DNA of 64,000 nt. It comes from Silene latifolia (lineage: Eukaryota; Streptophyta; Magnoliopsida; Caryophyllales; Caryophyllaceae). The DNA is taken from assembly GCF_048544455.1 (NCBI RefSeq), contig NC_133538.1, positions 256,837,991 through 256,901,990 of the forward strand, written 5' to 3'. Position numbers and translations under genes: made by a program. This document shows positions 12,691 to 23,396 of the stretch, one piece after another. Each line of letters opens with the position of its first letter. Positions within the stretch are counted from its first letter, which is position 1. The notes beneath the pieces are model-generated. The model did no database searches. It saw nothing but the letters and a program-made list of their open reading frames with translations, and was not told the DNA's origin.

Positions 12691-13822
12691 AGAGCAGCAC
12701 CATGCATTTGCATTAATAACATAGAGGGTTGAGTCATGAATGTAACTAAGAAACCCGGTTTGCATCATACTCCGTATTAAACTGGTAAATTATTGAAAGG
12801 ACAACGAAGCCATTACACCATAAGAAATATGAAAGCATGTGTAAACATAAGAATACATGATACTGTAAGGCTCCTTGGCTGACATCGAGCAAAATATATG
12901 GTAAGAAATTTGGGAACTTGATAAGCTACAAAAATTACTCTAAAATATAAAATCATCAATAGAACTACCAAACAAATACCTTTCTACTCTGCAAAACACA
13001 ATAAAAATTATGGTTTTTGAGCATAATAAATACGGAGTAAGAATTTTCTTCGTGATTTATTGTTGATACTTTCGCTAATTTGCAAGAAACAAAGATAGTG
13101 AATAGTCAATCTCAAGAGCCACTAAGAGGGAAAAAAACTTGTCGTAATCAATTGTAAATATTACTATGACAAAGCCAATAATATTCCAAAGTACAATCTA
13201 TTATGTGAGAAGCCAATGGAATTTTTCAATGAGGACAAAAGAATGAGATAAAATTTGCAATAATAGACGAAAGAAAAATTTAGGAATTGCCTTGATACTT
13301 TTCAATCTTTCGGCTTTTATTAGTCCTTCGTCATAGAATATACCCTAATTTCAGACTTCATCGAAAAAAAAACATTAATAAATATCATAATAAAGAAAAA
13401 AAAGTTAAGAACATTAAATTGATGCACTAGAAGTAAAAAAAAAAGTTAAGAACATTAAATTAACGCATTAGAAGTACACAATAAATTATGTGTTTAGAAA
13501 ATCATGACATGGAAGGGGAATAGGAAAGGGATGAAACGTATGCAATTTATATATAATGATAGCTAAGTATCCTACTCAACATCATATAGGAAAGGAATTA
13601 CAACTCTATACAAATTCTACTTGATGTAGATATCATTTTGTACCTAAAAGTGCAAAAGTATACTACAATTAATTAGATTTTTATATTACTTTTATATTTA
13701 AATTATTCCTTGAAACAATAGCCAATAAAATCGCATCAAAACCATAGCCAATGAAATCGCTTCAAAAGTTCATCAAAACCATAGCCAATCAAATCGCTTC
13801 AAAAGTTCCTCTTTTAAGTATA
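12691..13822. other. Intergenic AT-rich stretch with short tandem duplications
   Basis: No gene seen. A roughly 50-bp unit (AAGTTAAGAACATTAAATT...) is duplicated at about 13390-13480. A 25-30 bp unit (CCATAGCCAAT.AAATCGC.TCAAAA) is repeated three times at 13715-13808. TACTCCGTATT at 12769 and its inverse near 13028-13038 could be the ends of a 270-bp MITE, but no flanking duplication was found. Confidence 0.5.
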
Positions 13823-15529
13823 TACTAGATTTAATGCCCGTGCGATGCACGGGCCTTGAAATAATATCGTTCTATTTACATTTGTTTAAGGCGATAAAAT
13901 AATATCATAAAAAAATTGATTGTTTGGTTAGTTTTTTTTTGTTTTTAATTAAGAGAATTAATGTTTTGGCTCTAAACTAAATCATCTATTTCCAAATTTT
14001 GATTAACACGGTGGTCATTATCATGCTTTCAAAGTGAAGACCCCATCTTGAGCCTTCAAATACTTTAGGGATCAGATATAAACGTATATACTATCGTATT
14101 ATCTTTACCAACACATATATACTATCGTATTATCTTTACCAACACATACAGGCTTATGTACGTACTCCTCATTAGGAGAACTTGTACTCTTCATTCTTAG
14201 TAGCGAATTTATCCCTTGGTTAATTGTGCCAGCATGACATCATGTAGTGCTATAAACTTATTTTTAGGGATCAGATTATATGTGAATAAGCAGTTGCGGA
14301 GTTAGGAATTAAATCCAGCGGAGGCGAAAAGTCTCAGTAGAAGCGAACTGATAATAGTTTAAGAAAAACTCGAAAAAAATTGGAAATTTCTAACTAAAAA
14401 CTTCAAAATTTTTGACCGCGAGCGTGCCCGCTACCCCTCAATTGTTAATAAGTTTAACAATCACTAAGATTCCATATAAAAGTACTCTGATCCGTACTTT
14501 CTTTAGAATTGTTTTTAAACCAAAACTTATACTGCAATGAAGGAATGAATTTTTCTAGAAAAGAACCGTCTCGGTGTTCATTAAATAGAGTAATAACAAT
14601 AATCATAAACGGAGCTTCTAGCAAGCCAATTTAAGAGTAAATAATACATGGAAGTAAATGCTACCGACAAGCAACAACAATAAAAAGAATGAAAATAAAA
14701 CCCTATGATAAGTATTTTATAGTTACTGAGTAAGCAATTGTAAAACAATGTGGATTACCTTCTCTAACATAATTATTATGAAGAATTGTTTCGCACATGA
14801 TTAAACAAACTTGCTAAACACTCGACTTAATATTGTACCTGAAATTTTTAACAAAATAACATTATTAGTATTGGCTAAAAAATCGTATGAAGATATAATA
14901 TAGCATAGCATGCAAACAGATTATTAGCAATAATAATTATTATATACACCAATATCACACAACAAAGGGTACAATTAGCAGGAAAAGAAAATCAGAAAAA
15001 GTTAAGAGAGAAAGATGAAAGATTGAGAGTAGGAGGCATTCGACTTCTTTGCAAGTTGGATATAATCTCTTTTATATGCAAGGCTAAATACATATTTGAA
15101 GTCATAAAAAACTCTTTTTTGTTACTATAATAGTATTATATTATTAATATTAATAATTTATAATATATAATAATATTGTATTTGATAGACATACATGTGG
15201 AACGGAATTCACTATTATTAGAACACAAACACTTTATTTTTTTTATCTTTTTTTTAATAATATTGTATTTGATAGACATGCATGTGCAACGGAATTCATT
15301 ATTATTAGAACACAAACACTTTTTTTTTATCTTTTTTTTTTTAATAATATTTATTGTATTTGATAGACATGCATGTGCAAGTGCAACGGAATTCAAACAC
15401 TTGTTTATTTTTTTTTATCTTTTTTTAGTAGTGTGTAAAATTTGGAGATTAATATTGCTCGAAGCGATTCACAAAACTTGGACTCTTTGTAATCGCTCGA
15501 AAAAAACTTCCTTTATTAATATAGATAGA
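13823..15529 (+). mobile_element. Hairpin-ended non-coding repeat, copy A
   Basis: It begins TACTAGATTTAAT followed by a perfect palindrome GCCCGTGC-GAT-GCACGGGC (13836-13854). It ends in a block (15481-15529) reading GTAATCGCTCGAAAAAA, CTTCCTTTA and TAATATAGATAGATA. A second copy with the same start and end follows immediately. No protein is encoded. The terminal hairpin and lack of clear inverted repeats recall Helitron-type or other unclassified plant elements; the class is not settled. Confidence 0.5.
15166..15430 (+). repeat. Minisatellite, about 85-bp unit, three copies
   Basis: Three tandem units each contain TTGTATTTGATAGACATRCATGTG, then AACGGAATTC, then AACACAAACACTT, a T-run and ATCTTTTTTT. 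The third unit is partly shortened. The repeat lies inside copy A of the hairpin-ended element, near its right end. Open frames across it (15136-15396 minus, 15176-15535 plus) are repeat artefacts. Confidence 0.7.
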
Positions 15530-17610
15530 TACTAGATTTAATGCCCGTGCGATGCACGGGCCTATTTGTAAAATTTTATCGTGTATAACGTTGTAGTTCG
15601 TAATATTTAATTTGTGCAAAGTTTAATAACAACATTGTTACAAAAATTCATAAATTCTTAATTATACTAATTTAACCAAGATCTTTTAACAAAATAATTA
15701 GATAGTTTAGAAAAGTTGACCTTGCTCGAAAATCTCTTGGTAAAATGGAGTTCATGATTTAATGCTCGGACAACTTGATATTGTCTTTTGTAATTAATAA
15801 TTATTAAGATTGACTTATTTTCTAAAGAAAAAATCTTAAGAGATGTCAACACTACTTGAAGACAACGAAGACACTTGGAAATTTGTCCACTAACAATTTA
15901 TTGTTAATCGTAGAGATCAGATTTACTTATCAAACAAACAAAATGGTTAGGTATTAGTAATGTATAAGGAGTGATATTTTAATTAGAAATCTTATCCTTG
16001 GCTTGGTACGTTTAACTAAGGTAGAATAACAAATAATTAATTTGATAATAAGTTACCCAGATTAGCGGAATTAGTGAATATTTTAATACATTAATGCATA
16101 CTTCGTAATTTTTGTTTCCAACTCTAACTCTTGTACTTTATTAAAATAAATAAAACTCGGATTCTCAACTTTCGAATGAGAGCTCTCAAAAATTCCAACT
16201 CTTAAGAGGAACATTATCTGTAAACAAATATACGAAAACTTCCCACTTTGCAGCTTCAACCTCCACTTTAGCAAACTCTTGTTACTCAACCAGTCTAGAA
16301 AATGGAAATAATATACAAAAATTTATACTGATACGGAATTCGTGGTACTTTTTAAGGAGTCGTTTGGTTACATACAGGAACTTACAATGCCTAGGAAGTG
16401 TAATATCACATGATTTTAGAATTCATGTGAATTAGAAAATGTTGTTTGGTTACATGTAGGCATTGTAATTCATGTAGGCATTCCCACTTACCTAGGGGGA
16501 TCTAGGTAAGCAACTTCCTCCATTATGGAGGAATTGGAATTCATGGGAAGTTCTAATTCATGTGAATTGGGGTAACCAAACAACCTACCCATTTTGCAAT
16601 TCACATGAATTAAAGTTCCTATGTAATTTAGTGGGCAACCAAACGACCCCTAAGTCAATAAAAACTTATAAATTGTATGAACAAATGTAGAACTAAGATT
16701 TGCATCTTAGCAGTACCAAGTACTTTAAAAAATTTAAATCAAGTCTTCTATCTTATCTTATCATTTGATATGATAACAAAGTTTTCATATGTTTCTTCAA
16801 CCTTTATTACTTCAATCATCACGTACAATCCGTCTCATTATAAACGGCCACTATCCGTCTATAATTTATGAAAGTGGGAGGGCAAGTGGGGGTATTCATT
16901 TTCCCTTCACTTTCGTAAGAAGGATATTATCCGTCTATATAATGAGAATTTGTGCATCACGTATATGTATATGATCTTCATTCTTCATTAACCATTATGT
17001 TCTTCCCAACATAATTTACCATTAACCTGCAAAACATATACATACAAAATAACACTTGTTAGTGAATATAACTATAATCATCAATTAATTTCTCATACAA
17101 AAACAAAGAAATTATGGGACATGGGATTAAACGAACAAAGCAAAACAACACAAACAAAAAGGAGAAATATTTGAATCATGAAATAACGCTTGATATCCGT
17201 CTAAGATAAAAAGCTGCTATATATACTATGTGTAGACGTGTAGTGTTATAGTAGTTTTGGAATTGGTATGACATATTACCATGTAAAATAATAATGTTAT
17301 TTTATATAGGGGAGATGGAAGATAGAATAAGTGTTTTATTTCAATTAGGCTACAAATTATATCTTTATCTTCTGACTAATTATATAATACCGCGTATTTC
17401 ACATGCATACTACAAAATTATTAGAGAATTTGAGTTGAATTCTATTACTTCTCTTATTGTTATTATATTTCATAGTCTTGATCGATTTTGTTGTAGATGG
17501 ATAAAAATTCTTAATTATTATTTTATTTTTTATTATATGAAGTGGTACATAAAAGTTGGAGACTCTGTAATCGCTCGAAAAAAGCTTCCTTTAATAATAT
17601 AGATAGATAT
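15530..17610 (+). mobile_element. Hairpin-ended non-coding repeat, copy B
   Basis: It has the same terminal hairpin (15543-15561) preceded by TACTAGATTTAAT, and the same end block (17562-17610, GTAATCGCTCGAAAAAA...TATAGATAGATA) as copy A, in head-to-tail order. It contains a Tourist-like MITE at 16356-16650. Interiors of A and B are not obviously alike, so only the ends define the family. No coding capacity was recognised. Confidence 0.45.
16356..16650 (+). mobile_element. Tourist-like (PIF/Harbinger) MITE
   Basis: Terminal inverted repeats GGAGTCGTTTGGTT and AACCAAACGACCCC (one mismatch) bound 295 bp. They are flanked by the 3-bp duplication TAA at 16353-16355 and 16651-16653, the target size and type of PIF/Harbinger elements. 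The interior holds several ATTCATGTGAATT-type inverted motifs and no ORF. Confidence 0.82.
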
Positions 17611-17619
17611 TGATATTGA

Positions 17620-18553
17620 TTCTTTTGGACTTCTATTTGCTGAACTGAACAGAACTGAACTTATAGGAGCTAAACTGAACTGAACTTATAGGAACTGAAC
17701 TGAACTTATAAGAGCTGAACTAAACTTATATGAGCTGAACTTATAAAAATTTTACGCTTTATATATATTAATTTTTTTTACAACTAATACAATACATTAC
17801 AATAAAAAAATAAATTATATATCACATATATTTTTTCTAATCATTTATTTCCATATTATCATCATACTCGTCACTTTCATCTTCATCTTCATTTTCACTG
17901 ACATCATCAAATCTATCTATTTTTTTTTTCTAACCATCTATTTTTTCTTTTAAAATAATGTATATAGGATAATTTTAATATTGGATTTTTTTTGCATTGA
18001 TTTTAATGAAAAGGGTACTATTTTTTTCAATTCATCAATATTAAAAAACGGGTATGAATTTATAGTTAATATAAGTTGTATGAACTTGTCTAAACTGAAC
18101 TTATAGGAGCTGAACTGAACTTATAGGAACTGAACTGAACTGAACTTATAAGAGTTGAACTGAACTGAACTGAACTTATAGGAACTGAACTGAACTTACA
18201 CTACAAAGAAAAGGTTCCATAGCGACGGCGGAATCCGTCGCAAATACCGATATACCGTCGCAAATATAGAATTTGCGACGGACTTGCGACGTAACTAAAC
18301 CGTCGCAAAGAATCGTCGTAAAATATAACCATGCGACGGAAATTCCGTAGCAAATAATATCCTGCGACGGACAGAGACATCGCAAGATTCCGTCAGAAAT
18401 TCTTAAACTGCGACAGAATTTATTTGCTACGGGCTACGTATCCGTCGCAATGTCTCAGTCGCAATGGAACCTTTTTTTGTAGTGTTATAAGAACTGAACT
18501 GAACTTATAGGAACTGAACTGAACTTAGAAAGGCAAATAGAAGTCCAAAAGAA
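17620..18553 (+). mobile_element. Inverted-repeat element built of GAACTGAACTTATA repeats
   Basis: The ends are inverted copies: TTCTTTTGGACTTCTATTTG at 17620-17639 and its complement ending at 18553. Inside both flanks is a degenerate minisatellite of about 14-20 bp (GAACTGAACTTATAGGA) in several copies. The middle is AT-rich and non-coding. A CACTA MITE (18199-18484) has inserted in the right repeat array. No clear target duplication was found, so the superfamily is unassigned. Confidence 0.6.
18199..18484 (+). mobile_element. CACTA-type MITE
   Basis: It starts CACTACAAAGAAAAGGTTCC and ends in the inverse GGAACCTTTTTTTGTAGTG. The element is 286 bp, flanked by a perfect 3-bp duplication TTA (18196-18198, 18485-18487) as expected for CACTA (En/Spm) elements. 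The interior is a series of GCGACGG/CCGTCGC sub-repeats in both orientations, usual for CACTA subterminal transposase-binding arrays. It has no ORF of its own. Confidence 0.88.
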
Positions 18554-18764
18554 CAGGACCTTAGTGTGTGTTTGGATAGCTGTTTGGGTGGAAACTAGAT
18601 TAGTGCCTTGAGTATCTTGGAAATCGTAACTACCATCCTACACTTTGTAATCACCCTTTAATGTAAGGGTTTGAGCAACGGTTTCACATGTGTAATCTAA
18701 TAAATAGCGCCAAATTACTTATGATAATTTAGCGCAAAATTAAACACAGGACAAGAATTCCCAA

Positions 18765-19260
18765 CAATACTTATATATTAAGAAGAATCCAATAACACAA
18801 CACCAACTAGAGTCTTCACAAGAGTACTTCTGGATGCTAAATTACAAACTAAGGGATAGATGGCTGATTACTTCCATGATCAGATGGGCTCGCTGTGCTA
18901 CTGCTAATGTTAATCTATGCTATGCCTAAGAGACTAATATAAAGATAGACTAAGTTGTAGTTGTTGTTGTTTGAATTGTTGTTTGCTTGAATGAAATGTC
19001 TCCTTATATATAGGCATCACCCGGCTCTTTGTAAACTACTCCTTAGTAGGGAGGTGGTTGATAAACCGCCGAGTCTTCTTGAGACTTACTCTGGGTGCTT
19101 ATCATGCCCCTTAGCCCAACATTCCCTCTTTTGTACTTCTTGGACTCCGTTTGTCTTCAACTTGGATTAACACAATCTATGCCCATACTTCATTCCTTAT
19201 AAAGCCCACACACCCTTAAAATAATAAATTTAATACCTTAACTAAATTAGGCGCCAACAA
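18765..19260 (-). promoter_or_regulatory. Possible LTR-like promoter region of unknown element
   Basis: Read on the minus strand, this non-coding stretch begins near TGTTGGCGCC, has a good TATA box (CTATATATAAGG at about 19002-19013) and then an A/C-rich transcript-leader-like segment, ending near AAGTATTGTTGGG. That order looks like a solo LTR or TRIM, but I found neither convincing ends nor target duplications. Confidence 0.3.
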
Positions 19261-19321
19261 ATACCCCTCCAGCGTTCGAAGGTTTTAATTCAAAAGGAAA
19301 TCTTCGGACGCTGAAATCCTC

Positions 19322-19573
19322 TCAGGCTATGCGCCTTATCTTAGGCTTATTACTCCAAAAATCCCAGTGCTTTATCCACTGATACCATGTTTTACAAACT
19401 CCGGAGCAGACTACCAGATTCTTCCATCCTAGTTTAGGAAAAATTTGCAGAATCATCATAGATTCATCAGACCCTAACACGAATAAAGGATTTGACCCTT
19501 CATTATTCTGGCAACGCCTTGGACTATCCTTTTCAAGCAGATCTCTGGCATGCTTTTTTGAAGGATTTTCCAT
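19322..19573 (-). CDS. Short F-box-like protein (83 aa), possibly truncated
   Basis: An ATG at 19573 opens an 83-codon frame. A basic, disordered N-terminus (about residues 1-28) is followed by an F-box-like segment, about residues 33-75: LGSDESMMILQIFPKLGWKN, then the VCKTW signature and a hydrophobic WIKHWDFW end. F-box proteins bind SKP1 through this domain and recruit substrates to SCF ubiquitin ligases by a C-terminal domain. Here nothing follows the F-box before the stop, so it is either an F-box-only peptide or the first-exon remnant of a larger gene. A TATA-like TATAAATA lies about 65 bp upstream. The family call rests on pattern alone. Confidence 0.5.
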   Translation of the reverse strand: MENPSKKHARDLLEKDSPRRCQNNEGSNPLFVLGSDESMMILQIFPKLGWKNLVVCSGVCKTWYQWIKHWDFWSNKPKIRRIA

Positions 19574-19635
19574 GGTTTCTTATCGGTTAATATTGAGAGA
19601 GAAAGAAAGATGAATCCCTCCCCCAAAAAGTATCA

Positions 19636-19643
19636 TATTTATA
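19636..19643 (-). promoter_or_regulatory. TATA box candidate for the F-box-like ORF
   Basis: TATAAATA on the minus strand, about 65 bp upstream of the ATG at 19573, with a purine-rich GAGAGAGAAAGAAAG leader between them. The spacing is reasonable for a plant core promoter. Confidence 0.4.
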
Positions 19644-20127
19644 ATACTCTGAAAAACTTAACCGTTTATAATGTTTGAAATGTGAAAACTGCTCCACCTC
19701 TTCACATCCCGTTTTTCTCGATACCTTCGAGTAATTCGTTTTCGGAAAAACCTTTGGAACAATAAATAATTCTAAATCATTACATTAAATGAAGGAATTT
19801 ATCCCATAGATGCATTTATTTCGTGTGGGTTATATTAATTAATTCCCAAAAACATCTCTCAGCGCTAGGGTTTTATAGTTCTTGGCTTTCTGAAGTTGAC
19901 CAATCTTCTGAAATCGATTGCTACACTTCATTGTCATCATCTTCATCAGAACTATTAATTATAATTGGATATTATTCACTATCTCCAGCCGTAGCCCCAT
20001 CCTGGAACTCTTCCTGAAAGAGTGTTCTTTCTTCAAAATTTGAGAAATCTAGGCAACCGCAATTCACGGTTATTTCTACTCCATTCTTCATGGTTCTCTT
20101 CCTCCATGGCTGGGTAGGGTGTGGTTC
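19644..20127. other. Intergenic, nothing recognised
   Basis: AT-rich sequence with no domain-bearing frame; the 64-codon frame at 19823-20017 looks random. It ends in GGTTC (20123-20127), the left target duplication of the adjoining solo LTR. Confidence 0.5.
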
Positions 20128-21671
20128 TTTTGTCAAATTTTATATTTATTCCTCACAAGTGTACAAGGTTGTCATGTGTATGTGAGGGTCGAACCCACAG
20201 GACGGCTATTATGGTTCTAAGATCATTTGTCTAGACACTAGTTTAGTTTAACCTAAGATGATGAGTTGGTTTTAAGACTAACTAATGAAATTAAAGCTAA
20301 AGCAATTAAAAGTCAAGTAATTACTAGGACGATAAGAACAATGATTAGAGAAACTAGGATGTTCGGGTTCACTTATATAGATAATGAAGGAAGTACACAT
20401 AGATTAACAAAATCCAAGAGCGAATGTAAAGGAATGACCCAACCTCTCGATGTGAGACTAACCCTAGGTTAAGATTGATTAACTCCTCACTTAATTAAAC
20501 AAACCCACAATTTTATCATGTGATACCCAACAAGTAGAAAAGATAGTGCAAACACTTAAATTCTCATTCAAGCATCCTCACAAATACCTTATGTGCATGA
20601 TAAAACAAATAAGCATATACTCAAGGATTGTAGTCTCTCTATGTCATAATCCAATCTTATAACTCTATCTAAGATCCCTCTCCATCCTAGTAGGAAACTA
20701 CTCAAACATGGTGACAACAACTAATACAAAAGATGGAAACTTTGACATAAAACAAGTAGAAGAAAGCATGTTGTAGAGATAAACTAATTAAGCAAACTTG
20801 AATATGTAAACAATTGAAAGGTAAACAAACTAGAGGAAGAATTATACCAATAAGAGATAAAGTTGCAATCTTGAATTAAATGGAAGATGAATCTTCACCA
20901 ATCTTCAAATTACAACCCAATACCAATTGTAAACTATTGAGATAAACTAATTCTAAGCTAAATTACTAAGTAATTAATGTTTGATTAGGAAAAGATTAAA
21001 GTTTGCTTAAGAATACGTGCATGAATATGGAAATAATTTCAAATCTAGGGTTGTGTGTCAAAAATGATTAAGGGAGGGGGTATTTATAACTTACAAGGAA
21101 AATAGGTCAAGAATTACAAAGGAAGTCAAAATGAGGAAAATATGTCCCAGCCAGTGGGTCGGCCGCCGGTAGGCTGCCCGGCTGGAGGTATTCTGATAGT
21201 TTGGTTAATAAATGAGAGTCATCAGGTATCCACGGCCGGTGCATCGGCCGCTGGTGGCTGTCCAGCCGGGCGCTCGCTGTAACTCTTCTTCAATTCTTTG
21301 CTTTGACTTCATCTTCATGCTTTCCCAGCCGATACGCCGGCTGCCAGTAGGCTGCCCGGCTGGGAACCTTCTGTAATTTTTCTCCAAATTCTTCCTTGGC
21401 TTCAAGGGAGGGGGTTCCTGGCCGGCTGCCGGCCTACCGGCTGGGAACCTCTTCTCAGCTTTCTCCTCTTCTTCTCCTCATTCTAACTTCTAATCTCGTC
21501 TTCCTTGCTCCCATTTCTTTGTTTCTGTCCCAAATCCTACAAGACCGACACAAGTAGATAGGATAGGGAACCGGGACGCAAAATGCAAGTAAAGACATGC
21601 AAAACCATATCAAATGGAGTCAAAATACATGAGAATAAAGGGGGAAAATGGTATAAATTTATCATATATCA
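20128..21671 (-). mobile_element. Solo LTR of a Tat/Athila-type element
   Basis: Flanked by a perfect 5-bp duplication GGTTC (20123-20127 and 21672-21676), it spans 1544 bp with no internal region. On the minus strand it begins TGATATATGATAAATT and contains the CCTGTGGGTTCGACCCTCACA block seen near the 3' ends of the other LTRs in this window. It ends TTTGACAAAA, so the 3' CA is not at the very end. A GC-rich repeat cluster lies at about 21145-21450. Solo LTRs arise by recombination between the two LTRs of one element. Confidence 0.65.
21145..21450. repeat. GC-rich CCGGCTGG/GGCCGCCGG repeat cluster in the solo LTR
   Basis: Three to four spaced copies of a GC-rich motif (GGTAGGCTGCCCGGCTGG and variants with CGGCCGCTGG, CCGGCTGCC) stand out in a strongly AT-rich LTR. 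Copies are about 75-100 bp apart with unrelated spacers, like the CTCGATCGAG arrays in other LTRs here. Confidence 0.6.
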
Positions 21672-21676
21672 GGTTC

Positions 21677-22300
21677 ATAAGTTAAATTCGACTCATATGC
21701 TAAATCAAACCCTGGACTATCAGGATCAAAAGCAAATAGCCAAGCCCAACATCAGCACGTTCACCAATATGTCAAATCAATCCCCCAACTGTCTCACCAT
21801 ATTCGAAGAGACACGCAAGTGGGCAAGTGGAAACAATAAATTCCACGGATTAATTCCAAATTTTGCCTTTTATGCTAAGGACTTTTGAGACATGCAGCGC
21901 TGATCCAAATTATTTGCTTATTTGCTCAGCACTTGATCATTTCATTCACCACTCTCAACCCTTTATTGATTCACGAGTATCTTGTGAACTTTAATCATAT
22001 TTGTTTGTAAAAAGGCTACTAGAATTATATCTGAGTATAAAACCTCCATTTTAAAGAATGTGAAGCGATAAAAAGAAACTAATAACTTATTATTATCATT
22101 TCCTAATATTTCAACATTTACATAATAATGCATCAACTTATAACTACTGCATAAAACATAACATGTGACAAAATATAATTTCGTCACACAAAGTACAAAG
22201 TACCATGGATAAAAACATTATTTTATCACGCCAGTCGCAAAACTAAACGACTACTGGCATAGAATAGCCTATAACGATACTACCATTCTGGGCACCCGAT
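21677..22300. other. Intergenic, nothing recognised
   Basis: AT-rich with frames of up to 101 codons (21583-21888, which crosses the solo LTR edge; 21963-22187 minus). None has a recognisable domain. Confidence 0.45.
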
Positions 22301-22304
22301 AATC

Positions 22305-22996
22305 TTAGAGGTCTTCTTGGCTCAAAATCTTGTTTACATCGCTATCACATTCAGGAATATGCTCCACAGCACCGCCATCCACTTCCATCTCTTCTAGAAA
22401 GTCATCGACATTATTCCCTTGCTGGTTCCATTCAAACTCAATAGGCCATTCTAGCCCAGCAGGGTTTTGGTTGTGGATTGTACTTGGATCATACAATCCT
22501 TCCACTAAAAAAGCCAACAGGCTTGTCCTCCTCAAAACCTCTGAGGCGACGGGCCTAGTACCCAAATAGGCCGTGATGGTTGACCCATTTGGGGCCCACT
22601 TGACTCCCTATTGAAACTGTCTTTTGTTTTCATACTTCAGATTCCCAGGGCCAGAAGGCAACAACCATATCGCCTAAGTGCGGCATACCATGATCATACT
22701 ATACCTTGTACGATGGTCCGCACAAACCAGGATCCTCCTCAATACATCCTCCGCATCAAATATCGCATGGAATGGTTGATCCCTGTCTAAGGCCCCTGCT
22801 CCACTTTTTCGCCTTCTCGGTTAACTCAATGAAGGACGCCCTCTTATAGACCTCCTTAAAATACAGACTTGTATAAGCATGGATGTCACTTTTTCAGGAC
22901 TCTATTTGCCTCTTTAGATTCAAATAGCATCAAGGATGCATTCGTATTAGTTGATGAGAAAAAGAAATCATTTTCCTCAGCTGGAATCATTTCCAT
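22305..22996 (-). pseudogene. Decayed leftward gene of unknown function
   Basis: An ATG at 22996 (MEMIPAEENDFFF...) lies about 110 bp downstream of a TATA box. The reading then passes through several frames with short coding-like stretches (YFKEVYKRASFIELTEKAKKW; EDVLRRILVCADHR) before a last open frame, 22305-22565. That frame has an acidic C-terminus (NNVDDFLEEMEVDGG..., DSDVNKILSQEDL). I do not recognise the family. Divergent arrangement with the plant-mobile-domain gene suggests a related regulator or a partner in the same captured segment, but this is inference. Frame changes could be introns rather than damage. Confidence 0.35.
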
Positions 22997-23106
22997 GATG
23001 AAAGAAGGAAAGCCAAAAACTTAGAGGTTCTTTTTGAAGAAAAAGCTTTATTTCAAAAACCTTCTAAAGAAATATTTTAGGCTGGTTAAAAATGAAGTAT
23101 GACTGC

Positions 23107-23115
23107 ATTTATATA
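23107..23115 (-). promoter_or_regulatory. TATA box candidate for the leftward gene
   Basis: TATATAAAT on the minus strand, about 110 bp upstream of the ATG at 22996. No other core-promoter feature was identified. Confidence 0.4.
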
Positions 23116-23396
23116 GGTAGGGTTAAAGAAACACATCACATAAACCTAATTTTGTTAGACACGATTCATATCTACTTTTCACACGTCTCCTAACACGTGT
23201 ACTTCATCGCACTGCTTAAAAAACACGGTAATCCAAGCAGCATCTCTTCGTAATACGCATTAGAGTTTCTTGGATTCTTTTATTAAACACCCTTTACTTT
23301 ATAGTAAAAACATCTTCTAGAATTTCTTATTCCACTAGAAAATCCTCAAATCACTTTTCAAAACTTTCGTTTTTTTAGAAATTTTTTTTTTTTACC

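Noticed and set aside
12768..13040. Possible MITE bounded by TACTCCGTATT and its inverse
   Set aside because: The inverted match is only 11 bp, no target duplication was found, and TACTCCGTA is a common motif in some plant genomes.
16822..16952. Inverted CTCATTATA/TATAATGAG motifs with repeated CCGTCTATA, considered as a small MITE
   Set aside because: Matches are short and AT-rich and I found no consistent ends or duplication.
18199..18484. Minus-strand 69-codon frame across the CACTA MITE
   Set aside because: It lies in inverted subterminal repeats of the MITE; composition follows the repeat.
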